A stretch of 64,000 bases of DNA from Paracyclopina nana (GCA_019096065.1 JAGUCH010000002.1:15202501-15266500), one strand, 5' to 3'. Shown: positions 12,065-25,454, counted from the first letter of the stretch. Made by a program: numbers and translations. Notes: a model not told the origin generated them from the letters alone.

Positions 12065-13555
12065 TCAAAAAGGTAAATCAATCCTCCTTCCATTCATGGC
12101 GTACTGACGACAACACCAATGCCTAATTTCTTCTTCGGTGAGTCCCTTCTCATGCAAATGTTGGACCCACAGCGATTTGTACCAAAATGGAGCATCCGCC
12201 ATTCCCATGCCGTAATTAACGAGCACCTCTTGCCCTTTAGGGATCGGCCTGATGGCCTTAATTGCGCAGATCAATCCGAATCTGGGATGTTCTATGCGAG
12301 ACCACCTACAAATGCATAGCATAATGCCTATATTTATGGCATTGCATACTTGCTACATACTTGGCATTCGGCCGAAACGAGTGGTTGGCCTTGTGTCCCA
12401 AGGTTGCAGAATACTGATCAAGGCTGGCATAATGTGGAGGAATATCAATGTCGGTCTCGCCATTCAGCCTAATTCGATAGTCATAGTTTTGGTCAGAGGT
12501 CTGGTCGTTGCTGTTGTTCCTTGAGGACTTGCGTCGGACCCCATTGAAAAAAGACACAACTTCGCCCTCCCCAATGTCCACTCGGGTGAATAAGCCTTGG
12601 CCAGCCTCAGGTCCTGCAATTCCTGACATTTTCACCTCCACCCTAGAGGCCTCCCATAAATCAGGCTGGTGGGGCAATTTGCCAACGGTGGAACAAGTGG
12701 ACACATCTCGTTTTATCTTGGGCCCATATTTGTGGTCAGATACTGCTATGGTAAGCATAAATGTCTCTGTGTCAACGTTGGCATCGTCCAATTTGCACAT
12801 TTGGCCGGAAACGAGCAAGCCGTCCTCAAACCGTCCGTAAATTGCTGTCGACAGATCGGGGTAGATGTAGACCGCATCTTTCCCACAAACCAGCTCCGTT
12901 TCTGGGTCAACTTTGCCAACTAAATGTGCCCCACCAACCAGACACTGCCACACTGGCCCAACAATGCTAGGGATGTAAATCCTCGTTGCATACTACCCTG
13001 TACTATTTTACCAGTTTTATTCACCTGTCATTGCTGTAGAAAGCCACTCTTTTCAGAGATTTTACACTTGGATAAGTGCCTGTGAAAATTCGCTCAAGGC
13101 CATGCTTGAGGCCATTTCTGTAGCAAGCTCGCCTCCATTCTGCATTTGGTAGTTCAAGGTCTACAATACCATCTAGGAGACCATTAGTCCATTTGCCAAC
13201 TGTGAAACATCCATCTTCGCTAAGTTTTGTAAAGTGGCCGTATCTATTCAGAATTGAGCCTTGAAATTCACCCTCAAAATAGTCGTTGTTCTCACATGTA
13301 AAGCCGCCTTTCCCCTCTAGGTCTCCGTAAATAACCGCAATTTTACGATCAAAATCGTTGTTCACTCTGTCCTTGGGGGATAGGCCTGGATCTATCTCAA
13401 AAGGGCTAATAGCACAATTACTGCAAAATTGAAAGAAATCGAAAAAATGCGGTAAATGAGTTTTAAAAAAAAATTTACCCAAGATCTTGTAGACTGTCCA
13501 GCCAATGTTTAATTTTTGATGCAACTTCACAATTTGGGCTTTCAGAGAAGGCCAT
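12065..13555 (-). CDS. SETD7: SETD7-like (SET7/9) lysine methyltransferase
   Basis: Four exons (13555-13479, 13420-13025, 12981-12361, 12305-12065) give 444 residues. The start is the ATG at 13555, in a different frame from the long open stretch that continues past it; only this frame splices in phase. The N-terminal half carries MORN-type repeats (GDLEGKGGFTC, YFEGEFQGS, GKWTNGLLDGIVD). The C-terminal SET domain shows GQGLFTRVDIGEGEVVSFFNG, the AdoMet-site GHKANHSF with its Asn-His intact, HPRFG and VNYGMG. Compared with human SETD7, Tyr245 aligns with Phe (SFFNG), Tyr305 with Trp (NAKW) and Tyr337 with Met, while Tyr335 and Trp352 are kept. SETD7 methylates H3K4 and many non-histone lysines. 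The changed lysine-channel residues suggest altered product specificity or activity. Confidence 0.88.
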
Positions 13556-13811
13556 TTGTTTCCACTCAAGTCACCTGTTTGAATTTTCAAAGTGCTATGA
13601 ATGCTTTCTCTACAAACTTCTTGCGTCACAAGAGAAAGCTTGATTTTTTACATGTGTTTCCCTGCATCGTTTAAACTACTAGATTTGCCTAGACCTGAAG
13701 GCTAATTGACACTCAAGAATCCTCAAGGGAGCAATAGAGTTTATTGTTTTGATTGTGAGCTTGCAATGTCTTAATGAGTACAGTACATTATTAATATAAT
13801 ATTTTATGGTC

Positions 13812-16800
13812 TCAAAAGCCTGCCTCAGGCAGCAAATTTTTGCCTCTATTTCGTGATGGCAAAGCTTTCAAATATTCACTCATCCTAGCTTTCTTGGGAT
13901 CAGCAATAGTGAGGACTGTAAGGTTTCCATCCACCATGCCCAAAACAACACTGTATCCATCAGTTGTTGATTCCAGTGAGCTCAGGTCAGAGGGCACCCT
14001 GTAATTGGCAATCATGGCTCCATCACTGACCCTGAAGATTCTTAGAGTTTTCCGCCCACTGTGATAGTAGAGTACATATTCATTTGTGGCGTTGAATTTG
14101 CAAATGACATTGAATATGCCCTCAGCAATTTTGGGAATGAGAGTCCTGAGAACCGTTCCATGTCTCAAGTCTAACATATCAAGCCCCCCTCTTGAAGGTG
14201 CATAGAGACCATATCTGCCATCAGAAGAGCAAGATCCTCCCCACTGAGGAATTGCTCTGACATATTTCTTGTTCTTCACATCCATAATATTACCCTTGTC
14301 TTGATCAATCAATGCAACCTACAAACAAATTATGTACAGTCCGACTCTCGGAAACCGCCCCAAATGTAAACAAGCCTTAGCGCGGCTTGGCTGTGCAGCT
14401 GTTGCGTTTTCCGTGGGGCAACATGTACTATTTTTTTTCCTAAAACAATTTTTTTTACCTGCCATGGCTTGTCTGGGAGGCCACAAATCATTGTCACTTC
14501 CTTAAAGTTGGGATACTTGACCAGAATTTTGTGCAAAAACTCTCCTGTTTCAGCATGGTACACAAACAGAGTGTCCTTATACTTGTCATATCCGTAGGAA
14601 ATGAAATACTGATCATCGCTTGTGAGAATGATTTTTTTGAACTGCTTGTATGTAAAATCAAATTCAAACAGTTTGTCACCCTGGGGAACAGTTCTTGCAA
14701 TGCAGAGAGCTTTCAGATCACCAGATGAACCAGCTTTGGAAACAATCATGCTTTTTCTCTTGTCATCATAGAGCATCACCTAGAGAAGTTTTATATGGTG
14801 CAGTTTTTGCTGTAAATACCTAATTGCAGCATACCTGAAGAATGTCCTTTTGCTCTTCTTTAAAAACTACAGCTTCTTCATTCACTTTCCAATGCAGCAC
14901 AAATCCAGACTCAGCAGCAATGATGTATTCACCATTGTCAATAACCTCTGCATGGGTCACAATCGCACCAAGTGCAGAATCAGCCAGCTTTGTTTTCAAC
15001 TTCCCAGTCAGAATGTCCCAAATGCCGATGCAATTTCTGGTCACAGCTACTGCAATTCCAGCATCTGTTGACAAACTAACAGAATCAATCTGAAGCTCAT
15101 GCCGATCTATGTGATGAACTTGCTCAAAAATGTAATTAATATTCCAAACTTTGACAGTTCTATCAATTGATGATGTGATAACAGAGTTCCATGCTCCAAT
15201 TGTCAAAGGCTGAATGTCAATGATTCTTGAAAAATGGGCATCTAAGCATTTCACCAACTGAAAAAGAAGGGATTCTTCAATCTATTATTGATAACCAATT
15301 TTTATGTTTGCTTACCTGGCCAGTTTCCACTGACCAAATGTACAGTTCTTTTCTAATGCCAGCAATAGCATACATTTGCTTTGCTGACAAGACACAAGAA
15401 TTTGACTTGTTCATTTTAGTAGCAATGTTTCTTATGCCAGATGGCAACTTCAAAGTTGTGCATCCCTCTCCAATATTGCTCTTATTGATTACATCTATAT
15501 TCCAAAGCTGAAATCCAGTCATAAAAGTTCCAATGACAAATTCCTCATCTTGAGACAGAGCCAATTGGAGCAAGGGGTAGGGATTTTTGGGATAATCCTT
15601 CTCCCTCCACCAGCATTGGTTTCTGAATGCAAACATTGATATGTCATTACAGTCTGGTTGAGGGCAGACCCAGCATAGGTTTTGAACTTTGTTAAGAACA
15701 ACAGCTGAATGAAATTCCAGGACTTGTCCAATGTTTCCATCTTTAAAGGTTTCAGCTGCCATTGCTGGGTTATTCATGTCCCCTGACCAATGCACAATGG
15801 TGAAGTCATCTTTTGTCTCCATCACAATTATCAGAATTGGATCATCTCTGAAAATTTCCCTCTTTTCTTGCTGCTTCCCAGTCATATCAAATATTGCCCA
15901 TGTTGTCTGTCCATAAATCACTAGATTTGTGTCCAGCAAACAAAGACCTTGGACTGACTCAGTGGTTTTGAGGGGGCTATCAATTATTACAAACTCAGAA
16001 ACTAAGGTGTTCAGCAAAATAGTTTGATTGTTATTTGTGTAGGCAGCCACAAAACGATTGTCTGGGCTGATGTGTATATCCATCATGAGACCTTCAACAG
16101 CTGGATGAACTTGCCGAGCCAAGTCACTTGTAGACACATCCCATGTAATGAACTTGTTAGAAACACTCACAATGTACCTAGAAGCAATCAATCAGCCTCT
16201 ATTTACATTAGGGTCAAATATTTGATGCTACCTGAAGTCAGAAGTTAATTTAAACCCAAACACGGCAAACTGATGTCCCTCTAAAGAATATTTCAAGGGA
16301 CCTCCAGGGGTATGCATGCAATGGTATGTTGGGACTAATGCATTTTGCTCCAATCCTTCTTCATCACATTGTCTCAGCAAGCTTCTGATATTTCTGTTGT
16401 TTTCCATCTCTGAGAGCAATCTTCCTACCAATTGAGGAGCCAGCATGTCAGGGTACTGCCCTAAAATTGCTCCACCCAGCCTTAGAGAATCAGCAACCAG
16501 CATGATCTCTCTTTTTGCATCTTTGTCATCAACATGATTACAAGCATCCTCAAAATCACTCAATACTGCTTGAAGAGGACAAGCAGACATTTTGGCATAC
16601 AGCCACTGATAGTTAAATAGGACATTGACGTACAAGTCCTCAAATTGTCGACACCTCACCAAATGAAATGGAAGTTCTCCAAATTTTCTCAAATTGTACC
16701 TATAGATAAATTGATGTGAGGCTTTGGCATTCAAGTAGAACAAGTTCCAGTACCTGCTTATCTTTCCATCCTTGGTCAGAAATACCAAAGGCATAGCAGG

Positions 16801-19289
16801 GATTTGCCTGTCAGCTTCACTGTCCTTGCTCTTCAAGTTAAATCTGTGCTTTTGGATTTCAGTGAACTTAAAAGCCTTTGGAATGCCTCCTCCATATTTC
16901 CCAAGGAAAAAGTCAGACATCATGGAGTGAAAGTAATTTGTATCATTATTGGTCTTGAAGTATCTGTCTTTAGCAGCATCTCTGAATTGCCTGTGGTACC
17001 AGTTGATTACGCTAACACCATCTGCCTCACTGTCTGATAAGTAGCCTGGGAGATCACTTCTCACCCTGTATCAAAGTACTGTAGCAAAAGTTTTATCTAT
17101 GAAATGTTACAATCGCTTGCCTGGTCCAAAGCAGTGGTGGAATTCTTCTCACTGGTGGTAAATGGTATTGATAGATATCATCCAAAACTTTGTCATCAAG
17201 AGAGATCAAATCTTCCAGCTCAGTTTCAGATACACCGCTCTTAGCAGCAGTGACATAGGCCAAAGCATGAGATACCAATAGCCAGCCATGCTTGTTTTCA
17301 ACTTTTTCAAATAGCAAAAAAATACTATCCATTACACTGTGAGCCAGGTAGGTATCTTGAGGTTTGGAGTAGCTCTTCCATCTGCAAATTTCTGCAAAAA
17401 CCAATTTGCAAAAAATTGGTAGAGAGCACTCAGCTACTGCATTTGCCACTACTCTCCATTGGTAGTTGTTCAGATCTCTTCCTGCTGACTCCATCCATAA
17501 CTTGATGACTTTCCATGCCAAATCTTCTCCTAGAGCTTTGACTTCCAGAAAATTCTCAACATTTTCAATCATTTTTGTCAGTAGTTCATAGTCTTGACAA
17601 AGGGCAAGATTGTTTCCTTCTTTTGTGCAAGAAACTATAATTTTGCAATGCCTTGGTAATTTAGTTGGGAGCCATGACATTTTATTGCCATCTTGTGAAC
17701 CTATCAATTGATCAACTGAATCTAGGCAAATAAGAAGAGGTTGTTCAGGGGTGGCATAGTTCAGCAATTCTTTCATGTGGGCTGTTAGTGGCACCAAGTC
17801 ATCTGGAATGTCCTCAAAGGGCAGCATAAAGGTGTATGAGAGTTGTTGGCAAATGGAAGTGAGGAGTGGAGCCAGTGAGCTGGAGTCTGGTGTAGTGCCT
17901 AGGTATCTCACAATGAGCAATGGTTTAGATGGACTCAACCACTCTTGAACGCTCTTTGATGCAGTCATTGACAATAGTGCAGTTTTGCCAGAGCCTCCAG
18001 CTCCATACAAAACAAATGGCTTATTTGATTCTCCTTTGATATAATTTTGAAGCTGCTCAAGCTCATCAACTCTACCATAAAAGACTTTGACAGAGTTGAT
18101 GCAAGCATGAAGATGCTGCAGTATTTCTGTCACAATTTTCCCCTGAGCTGATGTGTCTTCCTTTCTCATTGCTCGGTCCACCAACTTCAATACATTTTTG
18201 TAAAAATGGTTGATAAAGTCATTCAAGTATTCTTCATGGGTTTCAGGAGCCAGCCCTTCTCTCCCAATCCATTCCACATTGTACCTTTTATAGATGCCAT
18301 TGTTCTCCTTCATCTTTTGGGGTAAGAGTTCATCCCTGCCAAAGCAAGCTTATTAGTGATTCCTGCCATGACTGATGAAACAAAGGTTATTACCTGTAAT
18401 GCGCTAAAAGCTTTACTGCTTCTTGGTCAACCTTTCTGTCCTGAATGTCAATGAATGCTGATGCTCTCTTTAGGTTTTGAAGATTGATGTTATTTATAAT
18501 TCTAGTGTAAATGATGACATGGTCTTTGACATTCTCCACGCTCAAGCAGCCATTAATGACCTCTCTTTCAGTTACAGCCATGTGATAGTTGTGCATTTCT
18601 TCAAAGTTCATTTTTCCATTGACATAAAGAGTATGCGAGGCTTTTCTCAGCATCATTTGCATTTTTGCCAGTGTGCCCCACCAGATGCCTGAATCTTGAG
18701 CTTGTAATTTTGGAACTCTTTTGTTTAAAAAATGAATTAGGTATGTATCAATTGGTTGCACAATCGATACTGGAGGAACAGCATTGTAATCAGGCCTGTA
18801 CCATTTGTCAAGCAAGCTGACATCATTGCCCATCGTGACCAATACTTCAGTTAACTTTGCCAATTCCGATGTGATCACATATGTTGGAATTGGCCTGTAG
18901 CCATACTTTTGACCTCCAAAATAGATGAAATTCGGTCCCATAGAAAGCCTTTGACAATTGACCAACTCAGTCATGCACAGCTCAGTTGTCTGATGCTCAT
19001 TGGTCATCTCATCACGGACACCCCATCTCATGTCCACCACCTAAATATTGGGAGATTTTTGTAAGAAGAATTCAAAGGAGAGAAAAAGGAAGCTCACCTG
19101 AAATTCAAGACCATGCTTTTCACGGCAGTATTCCTTGATTTTGGGATATACATATTCCATCAATGTGTTTCTCTCCATGAGCATGTCAGTGAAAGTAGAG
19201 CTCGTGAATATTCTAACAATTTTTGAGCTCACAGGAGGCAAGTCTGACAAGCAGCCAGCGAAAATCCTATCAACCGTTTTTTCGTCCAT
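13812..19289 (-). CDS. NACHT and WD-repeat protein (NWD1/NWD2-like)
   Basis: Eight exons splice in phase (about 19289-19098, 19040-18393, 18334-17121, 17067-16232, 16180-15316, 15259-14835, 14779-14459, 14320-13812), giving roughly 1670 residues, near NWD2 size. The N-terminal part (IVRIFTSSTFTDMLMERNTL...VVDMRWGV) is the DUF4062/TEP1-like domain seen in NWD proteins. The NACHT ATPase has Walker A GAGGSGKTAL and Walker B LLICLDSVDQL. A helical region follows, and then more than ten WD40-type blades (for example ITSSIDRTVKVWNINY and ELYIWSVETGQ). NWD proteins are STAND-class ATPases; a signalling-scaffold role is inferred from the fold only. One intron has a GC donor (AG|GCAAGC near 17121). 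The gene starts about 925 bp from the divergent BAF gene. Confidence 0.9.
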
Positions 19290-20213
19290 CTTGGCTAAGC
19301 TCTTAGGTAATACTGTTATGCCAAGACTGTGGTTACTGCAAAGAGGCCCTTCTTCTTATTGATCAAACTTTGCTTTGGTTGTTTTCTTGCATGACATGTC
19401 ACATCTACTTGCTTTATCGTAGCTCCTCGCAATTTTATTGCTTTTTCCTAATAATAACTCTAGCTAGGTTGTTTCTATCCAAATATTGCTTTTTCTTCAA
19501 GTTGTTCAAATAAGCAATTAATGCACTTTCCAAACCTAAAAGACGTTTCCAAGACTTTTTTATTCTTCTGTCGGTAATAATTAACACTAAAGCTAAATAA
19601 GTAGATTGAAAGCCCCTTTCGGCGTTAATTTAGGCACACGCATGACAATTTAATCGTGCAACTAGCTAAATTAATGAGCTTTCAATGCCTTATTAAAAAT
19701 GTACCTCAAAAACGGATTTTGATGAGATAAAATGCGGTCTTAACAAAAAAGCTAGTTTGCAAGTAAAATTGCAAAGAAAACGGTCTTTCAAAGACTGCTT
19801 TGCGAGTTTTTTTACCTCAAAATACAAAGTGAGCACATGAAAAGGGCAATGAGATGAATTAGGGCCTAAGTTTGCTCCTTTCAAAGGTTGCGTTATTTAC
19901 CACAGTAAAAAGTGCGATAACCTAGCCAGAAAACTTAAGGCAATTTTTGTCATCTCTTTTGAGTTACATATTTTATTTAATAACCTAATTATCAATGCTT
20001 GTATTTATAATTGTATTAATTATTGTATTTTTATAGTTTTGATAAAAATATTTGGAAACAAGGGTAATTTTGGAGTGATTTTTTTTATCTAACTAGATTT
20101 TTTCTGAAGCTCGGGTTTTTAGTCGATCTGCTCTCGGAAAATTTCAAAACGTTAACAAACAAAATTCTCATAGTGACTCAGTTAATCTCGGAGATAAAAA
20201 AAATCAAGCAGAT
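19290..20213. promoter_or_regulatory. Divergent intergenic region between NWD-like gene and BAF
   Basis: About 0.9 kb of very AT-rich DNA separates two genes transcribed away from each other, so it must hold both promoters and 5' UTRs. No individual promoter motif stands out. Confidence 0.4.
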
Positions 20214-20620
20214 ATGTCTACCACATCACAAAAGCATCGCAATTTCATTGCTGAGCCAATGTCAGACAAGCCCGTCACAGATTTGGCCGGAATTGGCGAT
20301 GTTTTAGGGAAACGTCTCTCTTCAAAAGGCTTCGACAAGGTAAAATATTTTTTTTCGTCAAATCAAGGATGGATGTCAATAAAGTTTCAAGCAATTTTCT
20401 GTCCTGCTAATTATTTGTTTTTCGTGGACATGCCGTTAAATCGGAACTAATTACTTTTTTCTCGTGTTTGCAGGCTTATGTGGTCCTCGGTCAGTTTCTT
20501 GTTTTGAAGAAAAATCGCGACCTTTTTGTCGACTGGTTAAAAGACTACGCCGGAGCCAACTCGAAACAGGCTGCGGACTGTTACCAATGCTTGAGTGACT
20601 GGTGTGACGAATTCCTGTAA
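20214..20620 (+). CDS. BANF1: Barrier-to-autointegration factor
   Basis: Two exons (20214-20339 and 20474-20620) with clean GT...AG boundaries encode 90 residues, against 89 in most animals. The sequence follows the family along its whole length: [20 protein letters not shown], then the helix-hairpin-helix [20 protein letters not shown], then [10 protein letters not shown], and it ends [11 protein letters not shown] is a small dimeric DNA-bridging protein. It binds LEM-domain proteins and lamin and reassembles the nuclear envelope after mitosis. The intron falls after the HhH motif. The stop codon is only 246 bp before the VPS36 start on the same strand. Confidence 0.97.
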
Positions 20621-20866
20621 ACAACACCTTTTGTACTGTAACAACTAAACACATTCTCAGTAAACGCCTGAAATTCATAACCGCCAATTTTGATCCTTGA
20701 ACGCTAAATAAACCGAATTTGCACGAAGCGTTGCCTTCTTAGCTAAATTATCCATAAAGTTCTTATTTTGTCATTTTCGTCAGATTATTTTTTGCGGCAA
20801 AACGGCTGCGTTTAAGGCAGCTGCGACTTGTCAGCTGATGCAGTGTAAACAAACCGTCAGTGAAAT

Positions 20867-22195
20867 ATGAATCGGTGGATCTTTGAGACAAGTGGCTGGA
20901 AAGCCTCTTTGCTGAAAGGAGAAGATGTCCTTGCCACCCAAGAAGGTGTAAGAATCGATGACGGCGACAAAAAGGTAGCTAAGCCTGGGTTAGCTTTTTT
21001 CACAGAGTAAATAACAGTTTATTTTGACAGACAAACTTTGCCAATGGAGCTGCCATTGTGACTTCTCATCGGCTTTTCTGGTCCAACAAAAGCATTATTC
21101 AGTCAGATTTGTCACTGCCACTTAGCCTCATTGTCTTCGTCGAAGAAGAATTGGCTTCTGGATTTATGAAATCTGACAAGATCACCTTACATCTCGCCAT
21201 GCCTCCGCCCAGTAAGCTAAGCCTACTTAGTCATTCCGAAGTAACTTTTGATTACTTCTTCTAGATCCACCTAAAGGCCCAGCCACTTTTAGCGAGTACA
21301 ATTACGTTAAATTGGCCTTCAAAACGGGTGGCATGCGTCCCTTTATGGCCAAAATTCACGAAGCTCTCAGTTCCAGGAAGTGGGAAGTCATTGTAAGTGT
21401 ATCTGTATCAATATTACATTTAACAGCATTGACGTTTTTCAGGCACCCCTTCGAAAAGCACCTCAGCAGCCCAAAAAGATAAGGTCTGGGATAGGTGGCA
21501 TTGAAAAGTCCATGGCCATGAAGGCCAAGCAGACTGACACTGAAATCTCAAAGGCTTTCCAAGACTTGGATGCTCTAATGGAAATGGCCAAGCCAATGGT
21601 CAACTTGGCCAATACCATTTCTCGCAAAATCAAGGAGAAACAAGGAGATGTGTCAGATGATGAAACAGTTCGCTTCAAGTCATACCTCATGAGCCTTGGC
21701 ATCTCAGATCCTGTCACAAGGGAAGCCTGTGGATCATCTCAAACTTACTTCATACAGCTGGCAAGAGAGGTGGACAAAATCCTGAGAGCCCCTCTGACTG
21801 AGTCTGGTGGCATGATCACCTTGACAGATGCTTATGTAAGAGTTAACAGAGCTCGTGGATTGGAGCTCGTCTCTCCTGAAGATTTGATGATGGCTTGTGA
21901 AAACTTAGAGGCGGCTGGCTCTTCTATGAGGCTGCATATGTTTCAACAAACTGGAGTCAAAGTGCTTCAACTTTCTTCAGCATCCGTGCTAAGTGAAGAT
22001 GTACTTAAAAAGACCGAGACTGCTGTTGTTGAGGCCGGTAGTCTCACATCTGAGGAACTGGCCAGGCTTGCAGGTGTCGCTGTGGTCTTGGCCAAGGAAA
22101 GACTATTAGCAGCTGAGGACAGGGGAAGATTGTGCAGGGATGACAGTGTTGAGGGCTTAAGATTTTACCCTAATTTATTTCTGACTAAAGTGTGA
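20867..22195 (+). CDS. VPS36: ESCRT-II subunit VPS36
   Basis: Four exons (20867-20974, 21031-21211, 21265-21392, 21443-22195) give 389 residues, the usual VPS36 length. The N-terminal GLUE domain (MNRWIFETSGWKASLL, then GAAIVTSHRLFW and a C-terminal helix near AKIHEALSSRKWE) binds phosphoinositide and ubiquitin. The rest is the winged-helix EAP45 core, including IGGIEKSMAMKAKQTD, a characteristic segment, and LTDAYVRVNRARGLELVSPE. ESCRT-II sorts ubiquitinated membrane proteins at multivesicular endosomes. The start is the first ATG after the BAF stop and matches the conserved N-terminus. No NZF insertion is present, as expected for an animal protein. Confidence 0.96.
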
Positions 22196-22260
22196 TCTTT
22201 TCCACTATGCATTACTGAACATTTTTGTTAGCATCAATCCAAGCTACATGTTTTCATGCA

Positions 22261-24353
22261 TCAAGCATCCCAACATCTACTGATTTGATTTTGACAGATC
22301 TCTATCAAAAATGTCAATAGTGATAAGAACATAAGGCTTCCACAAAACAGGAATGTGCTCAGGAAATGCCATACATCAAGCTTTTCCGTGTCTGTGCTGG
22401 TCTTAGTTTCTGTTGGCAAGAAGAGAATGATAGCTAATCAGCAGTCAATTTTGGGGCATTTGATTCACCTTTAGGGGGTAGATACTCTCTTGCCAATTTG
22501 TTCACTATTCCTGCATCAACGCACCATTGTAGAATGGGTTCCATAATCCGTTTAATATGATAAAATCTCTTAGACACAATAAAGCAGCTAGGAAAGTCCA
22601 CAATCCTTTCCTCAACTTCCCTAAGTGGTTGTGATTGGTAAATGGACCAAGTTGTCTTTGTGTAGTATTGGTAAGAAGTCACCAAAGATGTTACAGCCCC
22701 ACCCTCATTTCTAATTTTGTCTATGATATATTGCTCAGGAACTCCCTTGAGAATTAACATTATTCAATCAGTAGAAAATAATTAAAAAATGCCCAACCTT
22801 AAACCACCAATTGTTGTCAGAAACCTTGGCATAAATTTCTCGAGCGCTTGGGTTGGTAGAAATTTGCATTGAGTCAATAAATGATGTGCCTCTGGACATA
22901 TATATTGGCTGATCAAGCTTTTCAAGCATTTCTAAAATGAAAATGTCTTGATGCTTCAGAAAGCAGAGAATAATATATTTTCTTTACCAGACAGTGATGT
23001 TATGGGCTTTTCATAATCTACAAGTAAGAGCATCGGCCTTAGTGTAGCATCATAAAACAAATTGAACGCCAATACAATCAAAACCCACACAGCAAGAACA
23101 ATAAACCCTGTCCATGTTCTGAGCATTTTGTTAAACCAAGAGTTGGATGAAAATGCAAGTCCATGAAACAAGGTAAGAAAGCTGTCCAAAAATATGAGCT
23201 TTATGAGGGAGAATAAAATTATTTTGCATTCATTGATTAGAGTGAGGGTAGCTTACAAATATATCCAAGCCTCCATATTTTCCAGGTATTCCCAAGCAAA
23301 GTAGGGTAACAATTGAAAAAAGACCTATCACAAAAGCTGAAGTAAAAAACCCTGCCCAGCACCACCAGTCCATAGGACGCAGAATCTTTAGGAAGGAGTC
23401 TTTAGGCTTCGGCTTTTGAGTGTAAAAAGCTACACTTAAAGGATACAAAAATGTTGTAACATCTAACAGTCCTCCACGGTCATCTGTCATTCCTATGTCA
23501 CCAATGCCAATTTGTGACTCATGTCTACTAACTGAACCTACTGTTCCTGTCCAGCCACTACCATTCACATAGCTGCCCCATTCTGATTCAACCTTAAACG
23601 AGGGCATAAAAAGCATTTTCTTGACCATAATCTTGAATAAATCAATGTCCAGGCCTTCAACTCCTCCTGACGCTCCCTTGAACAGATAAGGAATCACCCC
23701 AAACAGTGATACCTGAAACTTTCTTCCCATCACCAAAAATGGGGGAAGAGAGCAAAATCCAAAAGGCTCAAATAGTGGCTTTAGAAATTTGCTGGTATTT
23801 GGATTCCACAAATTGGCCACCTTACCACGACAAAGCTCCATGATTGCTATTGATCTGGAGCCTGAAGATCTGAACAGAGAAATGGCTCTGAATCCTGCTA
23901 TAACTCTTGGATCCTGAGGCTGCAGTATAATCAAATTGGCAAGAGGGTAAAACAGCATGATTGCATTTTGAGATTCTGTATCCAATGGAACTCCAGTGAC
24001 AAAAAAGGCACAGTGATAGGTTTGCCGAGGCAAAACATGCCAATTGCAACTCTCAACCTCTAGATCACAAGCATAAAAAGTCAAGAATGAACTTGCAGCA
24101 TCAGCCTTGTATCAAAGTTGCTGTCACTATTAAAATGAGAAAAGTAATTTGGAGTTACCAAAATTTGATGCTGATCTGGCTCCAATTTATGACCAATTAT
24201 TGTGCAAATTTTCTCATGAGCATAGTTTCTTTTTATTGAAAATTCAATAATTTGTTTTGCCACTTTGACAGTATCCAAGTTAGAAAAAAATTGGGCTTGA
24301 CTTAATGATGCAAACAAAATGAAGAGTAGCAATCTTGTCATGATGGTCTGCAT
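22261..24353 (-). CDS. Ionotropic receptor (IR, variant iGluR), copy 1
   Basis: Six exons in phase (24353-24159, 24105-23257, 23198-22988, 22931-22798, 22745-22469, 22409-22261) give 604 residues. A signal peptide (MTRLLLFILFASLSQA) is followed by a short extracellular segment and the S1 lobe (GRKFQVSLFGVIPYLF...GLDIDLFKIM). GIGDIGMTDDRGGLLDVTTF matches the T-x-x-R ... DxT-type ligand-lobe motif. The first helix begins WWCWAGFFTSAFVIGLF, a pore segment follows (FLDSFLTLFHGL), then a helix VLAVWVLIVLAFNLFYDATL, the S2 lobe and a last helix WHFLSTFLFCG. There is no room for a full amino-terminal domain, as in divergent IRs. These are usually chemosensory in protostomes. The final exon is not in any long open frame but matches its neighbour copy. 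Confidence 0.88.
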
Positions 24354-24894
24354 TTTGCCAATGATGGAAATTGTAACCTTTTTCCTGCTTAGAAGCATCT
24401 GTGCATGCAATCAGAATTGCAAATCAAATGATCAGATTTTTAAGTGCATTATCTACCATTCCAACATTCCAGGAATAAGTTAGTAATTGTAGTGAATAGA
24501 GGACAAACAAGTAGTAGATTGCTCTAAATTCAGGCATTTCCTGCTCCCATGCAAAAATGGACATAAATTTCTAGAATCAGCACATCCACATCTTGACCTA
24601 ACGCTCAAATAAATTGAATTTAATTGCATGCGACTGCTCGCATTTAGGCGCAGCACTATCATTTTTGTGCCCGCCCAAGATGATTTATATGATGGAAAGC
24701 AATTTTCGCATGTATAATTCAGTTTACCAATTCGTCTCAGTTCATGTAACTACACATAAATAAAAGCTCTGACTTTTTACTTTATCAAGTGACACACATT
24801 ATAAAGTATTTTATGAGGTGTGTTGCTCCTCTGTTTGACCAGAGACCATGATATTGTCCAAGAAGTAAATCCCATTGCAGAAAAAAGGAGAAAA

Positions 24895-24965
24895 AATGCC
24901 TTGTATGGGGATCGAACCCTGAGCATATATAAATAGATACTATACCGTGCTCATCTTGGATCGCA
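24895..24965 (-). repeat. Degenerate tRNA-like unit A
   Basis: Read on the minus strand, this has a Pol III B-box-like GGGTTCGATCCCC followed closely by T6 runs. Its A-box half is badly decayed. The flanking DNA is a direct repeat of that around unit B. Confidence 0.45.
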
Positions 24966-25454
24966 ATGAAATCATTACGCATCTACAACGGAGCTTGTAC
25001 CCAAAGTGGCTAAGAGTAAGGGTTATCTTCTAAAGGCTCCGGATGAGTAATACCTTTTGAAAAAATATTTTGACTTGTTGTAAAATGAATATTACTATTA
25101 GCTGAGTCGGCTGAGCAGTTCATTAGTTCGAAACATATAATTTCGATGATTTTTCCCTGCTGTTTGATCTAGAGGAGGATAATGAACATTATGCATCTGC
25201 AAGTTGATAATGATCAATCATTATATCTCACTTGATCTTTGCGCCATCTATTTTATATGATGGAAAGTAATTTTCGCATGTATAATTCAGTTTACCAATT
25301 CGTCTCAGTTCATATAACTACACATATATAAAGGCTCTGACGTTTTACTTTATCAAGTGACACACATTATAAAGTATTTTATAAGGTGTGTTGCCCCTCT
25401 GTTTGACCAGATATTGTCCAAGAAGTAAATCCCATTGCAGAAAAAAAGGAGAAA

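Noticed and set aside
13556..13629. N-terminal extension of SETD7 in the long open frame
   Set aside because: That frame does not splice in phase with the MORN-repeat exon; the ATG at 13555 in another frame does.
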